A stretch of 64,000 bases of DNA, taken from positions 186,001-250,000 of the forward strand of contig NZ_KZ679040.1 of assembly GCF_003024195.1 (NCBI RefSeq). The letters are read 5' to 3'. Positions 43,820-50,608 of the stretch are shown piece after piece; the first letter of the stretch is position 1; every line of letters starts with the position of its first letter. The translations under genes and the position numbers were made by a program. The notes beneath the pieces were generated by a model. The model was given only the letters and a program-made list of their open reading frames with translations. It was not told the DNA's origin and searched no databases. The stretch is from Streptomyces dioscori (lineage in GTDB: Bacteria > Actinomycetota > Actinomycetes > Streptomycetales > Streptomycetaceae).

Positions 43820-45943
43820 GTGGAGGTCGGAGAAGACTTCGGGCCTTGGCTGGCCCGTCAGCTCCAGCTGACGAGGATGAAGCAGACGGAGCTGGCCGAG
43901 GCGGTGGGAGTGACCCGTGCCGCTGTCTCCGCCTGGATCACCGGTCGGGCCGAGCCCCGGACCGAGACGATCAACAAGATTGCCGAAGCGCTCAAGCTGG
44001 ACGTGGGTACGCTCCACACCCGCACCACGGACACTTTGGCCGGCCTCCCCTTCACCTGGTACCACCGCCCCGGACACGCGGACGGCGGACGGGAGTTCGG
44101 CAACGCGGCGGCCTTCGCCTTCGAGGCCGACCTGGAGGTCCTGGCCCGCGAGGCGACCCAGAACAGCCTGGACGAGCGTCGCAGAGGGAACGAACAGCCG
44201 GTCCGCGTCCGCTACACCCTGAACGAACTGACCGGCGAGACCCTGGCCCGATTCCGCACGGCCATCCGCTGGGACGACCTCTTCCCGCACTACGAGAGCG
44301 CCGCCGCGCAGGACCAGAAGGTCGGCCGTGTCATCAGCGCGGGACTCCGTGAGATGTACGAGCGGGACCGCTTGGTGCTGCTCCGCGTGGACGACTACAA
44401 CGCGAGCGGTCTGACGGGCGACGACTACGCCGACGGCCGCTTCGCCGCTGTCGTACGGCGCCAACTCGACAGCCGCAAGGTCGACTCCGGCGCCGGTGGC
44501 TCCTACGGTTTGGGCAAGGCCACCTTGTGGGCCACCAGCCGACTCGGCCTCGTTCTCATCAACTCCACCCTCGCCGAAGCACACGAAGGGCGCACCGATC
44601 GACGGCTGATCGGGCGTCTCGACCTTCCGTGGCGCGAGGTGGACGGCAAACCGTACGCGGGCCCCGCCTGGCTCGGCCGCCCGGACGCCGAGGCGGACAA
44701 CGTGGACGTGGTGCGTTCCTGGTGGGCGGACGAGGACACCGTCAGGAGCCTGCATCTCGATCGAGAGAGTGACGACCCCGGTACCTCTTTCCTCATCGTC
44801 GGGGCGCACGATGTCGCGAGCCTCGCGGGCGCCCGGTCCGACGGCGACCCGGGCGACGACGAGGACAGCCTGGAACGCATGCACAGACGGCTGGTCCAGG
44901 CTCTCGGTCGTAACTTCTGGGCGGCGATGACGACGGGCGGTGACCGACAGCCGCTCCTGGAGGCGTCGGTCCGTACCCAGCGCAACGGCGACGAGTTCCT
45001 CAAGGAGGAGCGGGTCGACCCGGTGATCTACCAACCGGCGCGCTCCCGGGCCCTGCAGGCTTTCCTCGGGGGGAACACGGTGGAGCGGATCACCGAAGTG
45101 GGCCAGGTGGCCGCTGTCACCGTGCCGCTGAAGGTGCCGGACATCGAGGGGCGTCCCGGCTCGGGCGGTGAACACCGAGCCGTGCTGCTCGTCACCGACG
45201 CCTCGGACGCCGACGGCAGGCCGAACCAGGTGACGGCGATGCGCGGCAACCGGATGACGGTCAAAACCAGCAGGGTCCCCGACCTTCCCCTGGGGACCGA
45301 CCCGTTCCAGGCGGTCCTCCTCGCGGGGCGCGCCGCTGGCGACGGCGCCCCGTTCGCCGCGGAAGCCGAGGAGTTCCTGCGTACGTCGGAGCCCCCCGAA
45401 CACAACAAATGGAGTCAGACGGAGGAGTTGCGTATGCGCTACTCGCCGTCGGCCCACCGCCGGATCGCGGCGCTGACGACGGCGACGAACAAGGCCGTCA
45501 AGGAACTGGTCGCCGTTCAGAAGGAGAAGAAGGACAGCAACGGCACGGGGAAGGTCCGCAAACGGCTGAAGGTCTCCGGTAAGGCTGCCGCCAAGGGCAA
45601 CACGGCCGTGGCGCTGCCGAAGCTCGACGATCTCGATGCCACGGTCGGCGCCGACGGAGCGTGGCAGGTCACCGCCGAGGTGAAGGTGCCCACGGGCGGA
45701 GATACCTGGCACATGAGCCCGGTCGCGAAGTTGGACGTCAGGTCCGGTCCGCGACCTGTGGTGCGATGGGCAGAACTCGTCGCGGTCAGCAACTGTGAAG
45801 TGGTGGACGGCGTCCTGCACTTCGCGCCCGGCGCGCGCCGCGCCTCCTTCCGGGGAGTCACCGACGTGTCCACGCACACCGTACGGGCCGCGCTGACCGG
45901 TCTCGTCGTCGAGCTCCACACGGGTAGGGGAGACAGCGCATGA
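43820..45943 (+). CDS. XRE HTH-GHKL ATPase fusion
   Basis: 707-aa protein. Seen: HTH_XRE (residues about 8-65; LQLTRMKQTELAEAVGVTRAAVSAWITGRAEP), then a Bergerat-fold ATPase with N-box EATQNSLDE (111-119), G1-like VDDYNASGLTG (190-200) and G2 box SGAGGSYGLGKATLW (223-237), then about 450 residues of unrecognised sequence with a basic Lys-rich patch (KEKKDSNGTGKVRKRLK). The GTG start at 43820 follows GAGAGGGGGAAG; reading back to 43736 adds 28 residues without homology features. It may bind its own divergent promoter and act as a sensor ATPase. First of three overlapping genes. Confidence 0.85.
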   Translation: MEVGEDFGPWLARQLQLTRMKQTELAEAVGVTRAAVSAWITGRAEPRTETINKIAEALKLDVGTLHTRTTDTLAGLPFTWYHRPGHADGGREFGNAAAFAFEADLEVLAREATQNSLDERRRGNEQPVRVRYTLNELTGETLARFRTAIRWDDLFPHYESAAAQDQKVGRVISAGLREMYERDRLVLLRVDDYNASGLTGDDYADGRFAAVVRRQLDSRKVDSGAGGSYGLGKATLWATSRLGLVLINSTLAEAHEGRTDRRLIGRLDLPWREVDGKPYAGPAWLGRPDAEADNVDVVRSWWADEDTVRSLHLDRESDDPGTSFLIVGAHDVASLAGARSDGDPGDDEDSLERMHRRLVQALGRNFWAAMTTGGDRQPLLEASVRTQRNGDEFLKEERVDPVIYQPARSRALQAFLGGNTVERITEVGQVAAVTVPLKVPDIEGRPGSGGEHRAVLLVTDASDADGRPNQVTAMRGNRMTVKTSRVPDLPLGTDPFQAVLLAGRAAGDGAPFAAEAEEFLRTSEPPEHNKWSQTEELRMRYSPSAHRRIAALTTATNKAVKELVAVQKEKKDSNGTGKVRKRLKVSGKAAAKGNTAVALPKLDDLDATVGADGAWQVTAEVKVPTGGDTWHMSPVAKLDVRSGPRPVVRWAELVAVSNCEVVDGVLHFAPGARRASFRGVTDVSTHTVRAALTGLVVELHTGRGDSA

Positions 45944-46932
45944 GGGCCTATCCGTACCCCCGGCCGTCCGGCCCCGTGACCATGCGGGTCACGGCCGTAC
46001 GGCTGAGCGGGCCCGACGAGGCACGGGAGGATCTGGACACCAAGGGTTACTCGGTCGTCGAGCAGGTCGTGGCCCTGGGGCGGGCCGAACGCTCGGACTG
46101 GGAGACGGCTCGGTTGAAGCTGTCGGCGACCGTGCCGGCCCGGGAGATGGAGACCAAGGGGCACTGGTCCGAGGTGACGGTCGTCGCCGTCCTGGCTGAG
46201 AAGGCCACCAACGCCCGGACCGTCGCCCGGCTGGAGCCGGAGGGACCGGCCAACCGGGAGTGGACGGGAAGCATCATGCTTGTTCGGCCCGACCACCTGG
46301 ACAGGGCGACGCTCTCCGTCCACGTGGTGGCCACCGTCGACGGCGTACCGGGTCGGATCATCGCCTCCTCGGAGCGGGACTGGATGGTCGACGTGACGGC
46401 CGACGTTCCGCTGCGGGACCGGCAGTTGGACGTCGTGACGGTCAGCTTCGCGCGTGCGGCCGAGTGGCTGCGCCCCTTCCGGGACGCTCCATGGATGGTG
46501 GACACGTCGGGCCGGATGCCGACCGTCCGTCTGAACACCGACTTCGACGGCCTCACCGCGTTGGTGCAGGGAGCGGGGACCAAGGTCGAGAGTCTGGTGG
46601 GCGAGATGCTGCTCTCCCAGTTGTGCACCGACGTATGGACCGCCGTTTTCCATACCGCCATCGGCGACTTGGAGATCGAGGACGACGGGACGCCGCTGCT
46701 TCCACCCGATTGGCGGGGCGAGGTGCTGCGCGAGATGCTGCCGGACGTCGTGCCCGGGCGCTCCGTCGAGGACGCGCTGCGCGAGGTGCACGCCCGACGT
46801 ACCGGGGACGGGACCTGGGCCGAACTCCAGCCGCGCATCCACTACGCCGCCACGCGCCGTGCCGAGGTGCCCAAGGCGCTGGGCGAGACCGTCCGGGGCA
46901 TCGAACGACTCGACCAGGAGGCCACCGCGTGA
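45940..46932 (+). CDS. Unrecognised protein of the defence island (330 aa)
   Basis: 330-aa protein with no motif I can name. Composition is ordinary for a cytosolic protein: no TM, no signal peptide. Segments alternate beta-like (VTVVAVLAEKATNARTVARL, LSVHVVATVDGVPG) and helical. The ATG overlaps the stop of the HTH-ATPase gene (ATGA) and the next gene starts on its stop (GTGA), so all three are made together. This points to a subunit of one complex. Possible roles (adaptor, nuclease with diverged motifs) cannot be told from the sequence. Confidence 0.75.
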   Translation: MRAYPYPRPSGPVTMRVTAVRLSGPDEAREDLDTKGYSVVEQVVALGRAERSDWETARLKLSATVPAREMETKGHWSEVTVVAVLAEKATNARTVARLEPEGPANREWTGSIMLVRPDHLDRATLSVHVVATVDGVPGRIIASSERDWMVDVTADVPLRDRQLDVVTVSFARAAEWLRPFRDAPWMVDTSGRMPTVRLNTDFDGLTALVQGAGTKVESLVGEMLLSQLCTDVWTAVFHTAIGDLEIEDDGTPLLPPDWRGEVLREMLPDVVPGRSVEDALREVHARRTGDGTWAELQPRIHYAATRRAEVPKALGETVRGIERLDQEATA

Positions 46933-47834
46933 CCGCAAGACCCGAGCACCTGCCGGAGCGGCTGGCGCTGCTCGCCGACATGCAGGCCGCCACGTACATC
47001 ACCGAGGGTCTGCTGACGGGCCGTGAGGACGTGCCGTCGATCGCGTTGAACAAGACCACGGAGGAACTGCCCGTCGACGATGCCCGATTCCGCCTGCGGC
47101 GGGTGCGGGACCTGATCGACGACGTCATGTACAAGGTGCAGGCGGAGGAGAGACCCGTCACAGCGGCGGACGCCTGGTTGGCTCCCCGCTTGCACGCCAC
47201 GCTCCGGCTGACCCGCCGGGAGGCGGCGGACGCACGGCTGTGGAACTACCTGGCACTCGGAGTGGCACCGGACTACGTCGTCCGGCGCCACCTGCCGACG
47301 ACACCGAAGAAGGACGGCGGCGCGCCGAGCGTGGCCCGGGCCAGGTTCCGTGGCGTCCACTACACGCAGGCGTTCGCTCGGCTGTGGTGGACGGCGGAAC
47401 TGTTCCGCAACGGCCCTGACTACACACCCGTCGTGGTCGCGTGCGGGAACCAGGACATGCTCAACACCGCCCTACGGATGGACGTCGTCGACCACCGTCC
47501 GACGGCTCTGGCGCTCGTCCGCCTCATCGAACGCGAGGTGATACGTACCGGCCGTGAGGCCAACGCGTTGGCCTCCGCGGTCAACGCGTCGGCAGCCACG
47601 CTGATGTACGACGTGGTCGCGCAGGACTCCGAGCGGGACGCGGAGCCTCTGCGCGACTGGATCGCAGCAGCGGAGGGAGCCTCCCCTGTCAGTCGGAACG
47701 CGCTGCCCGAGGGGCCGGAGGAGGAGCGGGCGCCGGAGACCTCGGTGGATGTGCTCACCGACTACTTCGAGGGACTCTTCGCGGATGCTCCGGTGCGGGG
47801 GCGTGAGGTTGTGGAGGAGTCCTCGGCAGGCTGA
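46929..47834 (+). CDS. Unrecognised protein of the defence island (301 aa)
   Basis: 301-aa soluble, mostly helical protein; it might belong to one of the DUF families seen beside XRE-ATPase genes in Streptomyces (DUF6339-like is a guess from memory). Seen: a central RGVHYTQAFARLWWTAELFRNG segment with aromatic and basic residues, and CGNQDMLNTALRMDVVDHRPTALALVRLIERE. No catalytic motif recognised. GTG start overlaps the previous stop. Its 3' end overlaps the convergent methyltransferase gene by 73 bp (47762-47834), so both operons share transcribed DNA at their ends. Confidence 0.75.
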   Translation: MTARPEHLPERLALLADMQAATYITEGLLTGREDVPSIALNKTTEELPVDDARFRLRRVRDLIDDVMYKVQAEERPVTAADAWLAPRLHATLRLTRREAADARLWNYLALGVAPDYVVRRHLPTTPKKDGGAPSVARARFRGVHYTQAFARLWWTAELFRNGPDYTPVVVACGNQDMLNTALRMDVVDHRPTALALVRLIEREVIRTGREANALASAVNASAATLMYDVVAQDSERDAEPLRDWIAAAEGASPVSRNALPEGPEEERAPETSVDVLTDYFEGLFADAPVRGREVVEESSAG

Positions 47835-49150
47835 TCGTAAGGGTGCCCGGTCGGACAGGCTCGCTCCGGCGGACACCCTCCGAGCCGGAGATCTGCGCTG
47901 CGTAGGGCATCGACGGAGCCGCCCCATTCGAGGTTCAGCCCGTCCGGGAAAGAGGGGGCCAGACCGAGCGCCGCCCCGAGGACGTGCATGCCGAACACAG
48001 GTGGCACCGCATTACCGACCTGCTGCGCCTGGTCTTTACCGCACCATGGAAAATCTCCGGGGAACGACTGGAGGACGCCGGCCTCGTGAATGGTGAAACG
48101 AGATAGCGGTTTCCCGCTCGCGTTCATCGGTCGGTTGCGAGAAATCTTTCCCGTGACTGTGAATGAAGGTTGGTCCCAGTGTCGGATTCCCCGATTCTTT
48201 GGATCCCCACCGGAACCGTAGTTGGAGACCACGTAGAATTTCGAATCACGCGAAATCGAATGGTGGGAGGCGTCCAGCTCCTTCTTTGCGGCGAACAATG
48301 CAGTGTGCATAGAGCGCCACGGCTTCTTTGAATTTGTTTCGGGTTCCTTTGATTCGACGGGAAACAACGTCGCGTCGTTCCCGGTAGATTTCTGCCTGAG
48401 CGTGATGAAACGGTCATGTGTAGGGTCGGGCAGCTTCAAGGGCTCATCAGGGTGCTGCTCCCCGTCGATGAGGCGAGCGACGAGGACTGCTCGTTTACGC
48501 GTCTGTGGGACGCCGTACTCCTCGGTACGCAGTACCTCGTAATCCACCTCGTACCTCACCTCGTCGTTCTGGACCTGTCCGGAACTGTCGAGGCGTGGCC
48601 GCTTGATCGCGCCGCCGGCGAGCACCCTTGCGTAAGCATCCCAGACCGCGTAGACCGCGGGTACCTGCTCCAGGACGATGTATCGGTACGGTCCCCTGCC
48701 GGAGTTTATTGCCTTCAGCAGGTAGCGCAGCGGCTCCAATACCAGGCCGGTACGCGCATCGAGGTCTTCGAGCTTCTTGTCGACGAGCTGACCTTCTGGG
48801 TCTTCGATCAGCTCGTCGATGAGTTCCGTGACCGTATCCAGAGCTTCTCGCCCGGCACCTTTCCCCGCGATGGAGAATGACTGGCAGGGCGGTCCACCTG
48901 CCAGAACCCTTGTGTGCGGGACCTCGTCATAACGCTCCTTGCGCATGACGGTCACATCGGCATGAATGGTCGGCAGGCCGGCCCGGTAACGCGTTTCACA
49001 TGCGTTGCCGTCCAACTCGATACCGACGCTGGTGAGACCCAGGAAGTGCGCTGCGACATCCAATCCACCAGGGCCGGCGAAGAGGTCGAGGACGTCGTAG
49101 TCAAATGATCTGTCCTCGGAGTCGTGCGTCTGCGGTTCCGGGTTGCTCAT
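47762..49150 (-). CDS. dcm: DNA (cytosine-5-)-methyltransferase
   Basis: 462-aa C5-cytosine methyltransferase. Seen: motif I DLFAGPGGLD (22-31), motif II IELDGNACETR, motif IV GGPPCQSFS (catalytic Cys89), motif VI EQV (161-163, in place of ENV), motif VIII VPQTRKRAVLVA, and motif X QVGNAVPPVFGMHVLGAAL. A large variable region between VIII and IX would hold the target-recognition domain. Local GC content (48.1-48.5 kb) is visibly lower than in neighbours. The ATG overlaps the stop of the motif IV-defective homologue. It probably protects host DNA from the operon's restriction activity. Confidence 0.93.
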   Translation of the reverse strand: MSNPEPQTHDSEDRSFDYDVLDLFAGPGGLDVAAHFLGLTSVGIELDGNACETRYRAGLPTIHADVTVMRKERYDEVPHTRVLAGGPPCQSFSIAGKGAGREALDTVTELIDELIEDPEGQLVDKKLEDLDARTGLVLEPLRYLLKAINSGRGPYRYIVLEQVPAVYAVWDAYARVLAGGAIKRPRLDSSGQVQNDEVRYEVDYEVLRTEEYGVPQTRKRAVLVARLIDGEQHPDEPLKLPDPTHDRFITLRQKSTGNDATLFPVESKEPETNSKKPWRSMHTALFAAKKELDASHHSISRDSKFYVVSNYGSGGDPKNRGIRHWDQPSFTVTGKISRNRPMNASGKPLSRFTIHEAGVLQSFPGDFPWCGKDQAQQVGNAVPPVFGMHVLGAALGLAPSFPDGLNLEWGGSVDALRSADLRLGGCPPERACPTGHPYDQPAEDSSTTSRPRTGASAKSPSK

Positions 49151-50154
49151 GTGGCCGAAGTGTAGCCGGCCGGTGGGTGTGATCGTCGCCCCAGTGCCTC
49201 GGCCACCGCACGCCCCAGAGCCTCACCGACCGCAGGTGGGGCGGCGTTGCCCACCTGCCGGTAGCGAGCGGTCTTTCCACCGGCGAAACGCCAGTCCTCG
49301 GGAAAGTCCTGGAGCAGTGCCGCCTGCGCCACGGTGATCTTCACCAGCCCTTCGTCCCCCAGAGCCGGGTCCCACCTGAAGTCGTGATCGGGGATCTCGT
49401 CACCGAAGGACTTCGTGTAGACCCCCATCCGTTCCCACCGGGCCTTGGTGCCGCGCGGCCCGAAGTCCGCGCCTCCTCGCGCCTTGGAGCCGCCCACCAG
49501 CGTCGGTGCGACATGTACGGCTTGTGCTGCCCAACGGTCGGCGTCCGACCAGCCCCGGGACCGCATCGACCGTGCCAGCGCCTGCCCCACCGATACATGT
49601 CGGCGAACGGTGGGCGCAGGTGGCTGAAACGCCGCGGCCCACCGGCGCTTCACAGCCACGAGGACACCCGACTCGCGGTCCTGTGGCACTCCGAAAGCCG
49701 CGGCGTTCAGGACGAACCAGCGTAATTCGTAGCCGAGGTGCTCCAGTTCGCCGCGCAAGAAGTCCCGTACGGGTGCGAAGGAATCCTTGTCGACCAAGGT
49801 GCGCATGTTCTCGATGACCAAGGCCCGCGGTTGTACGGCGTGGGTGAGGTACGCGGTGGCCTCGATGAGCCGGATCTCTTCGTCGGACGAGTCGCGTGTC
49901 ACTGTCGCGCTCGACTTCACCCGGGGAAGCCCGGCCGTGAGCACGTCCACGTCGTACGCTTCCGGGTGCTCCGAAGGGTCGAATTCCAACAGGTCTTCTT
50001 GCACCACATTCCAGTGCGGGCGGTTCATCAGGAGTGTCTCGCACGCATGTGGGTCGATGTCCAGGACCAGCTTCGGCTCGAAGCCGGCTCTCTCCAGCCC
50101 GAGCGCGAGACCCCCCGCGCCCGAGCAGACATCGACGAACGTCAGCTCATCCAT
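49147..50154 (-). CDS. Cytosine methyltransferase homologue lacking the catalytic Pro-Cys
   Basis: 335-aa protein of the C5-cytosine methyltransferase family. Seen: motif I FVDVCSGAGGLALGL (6-20), motif II LDIDPHACET, motif VI ENM (115-117), a partial motif VIII VPQDRESGVLVA, and motif X QVGNAAPPAVGEALG. Motif IV reads TAGLPRVKSSATV: the PCQ triplet is PRV, so the nucleophilic Cys is absent and Arg78 stands in its place. Motif VIII also lacks the second Arg. It may therefore bind DNA or AdoMet without methylating. It starts 8 bp inside vsr and ends in an ATGA overlap with the intact dcm, so the two are made as a pair. Confidence 0.88.
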   Translation of the reverse strand: MDELTFVDVCSGAGGLALGLERAGFEPKLVLDIDPHACETLLMNRPHWNVVQEDLLEFDPSEHPEAYDVDVLTAGLPRVKSSATVTRDSSDEEIRLIEATAYLTHAVQPRALVIENMRTLVDKDSFAPVRDFLRGELEHLGYELRWFVLNAAAFGVPQDRESGVLVAVKRRWAAAFQPPAPTVRRHVSVGQALARSMRSRGWSDADRWAAQAVHVAPTLVGGSKARGGADFGPRGTKARWERMGVYTKSFGDEIPDHDFRWDPALGDEGLVKITVAQAALLQDFPEDWRFAGGKTARYRQVGNAAPPAVGEALGRAVAEALGRRSHPPAGYTSAT

Positions 50155-50593
50155 CCTTCCGCACCCCCCTGTTGCCGTGCCGCTGCCGGTCCACTGCCGC
50201 CGCCACCCGCTCCGCCACGTCCCCCGGCGCCTCGTGCTCCCAGAACCGCAATACCGTCCATCCCGACGACACCAGGTGCCGTGTCGTCTCCGCGTCCCGG
50301 GCCATGTTGCGGTCCAGCTTCTCGCGCCACCACTCTGCGTTCGCCTTCGGCCGGGTCGCGTGCTGCGGGCAACCGTGCCAGAAGCAGCCGTCCATGAAGA
50401 CGGCCACCTTGGCACGGGTGAAGGCGATGTCGATCGTGCGCCGGGACATCCCCGGGACCCGGACGTTGAGGCGGTACCGACGACCTGCGGCATGGAGCAG
50501 TTTCCGCACGGCCACCTCGGGTGCGGTGTCCCGTCTCGCCTGCTTGCTCATCCTCGCGGAGACGGCGGACGAGGACGGTTTCGCGGTGTTCAT
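50147..50593 (-). CDS. vsr: Very short patch repair (Vsr) endonuclease
   Basis: 148-aa Vsr-type endonuclease with the PD-(D/E)XK-like fold. Seen: SRRTIDIAFTRAKVAVFMDGCFWHGCPQH, with the metal-binding Asp55 and the zinc/active-site set Cys70, His73, Cys75, His78, then NAEWWREKLDRN and GWTVLRFWEHE. All hallmarks of the family are present. Classical Vsr nicks T:G mismatches made by deamination at Dcm sites. In Z1/MORC operons it has been proposed to be the restriction nuclease. It overlaps the next gene by 8 bp and follows Z1 by 15 bp. Confidence 0.95.
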   Translation of the reverse strand: MNTAKPSSSAVSARMSKQARRDTAPEVAVRKLLHAAGRRYRLNVRVPGMSRRTIDIAFTRAKVAVFMDGCFWHGCPQHATRPKANAEWWREKLDRNMARDAETTRHLVSSGWTVLRFWEHEAPGDVAERVAAAVDRQRHGNRGVRKDG

Positions 50594-50608
50594 GGACGTT
50601 TCCCGTGC

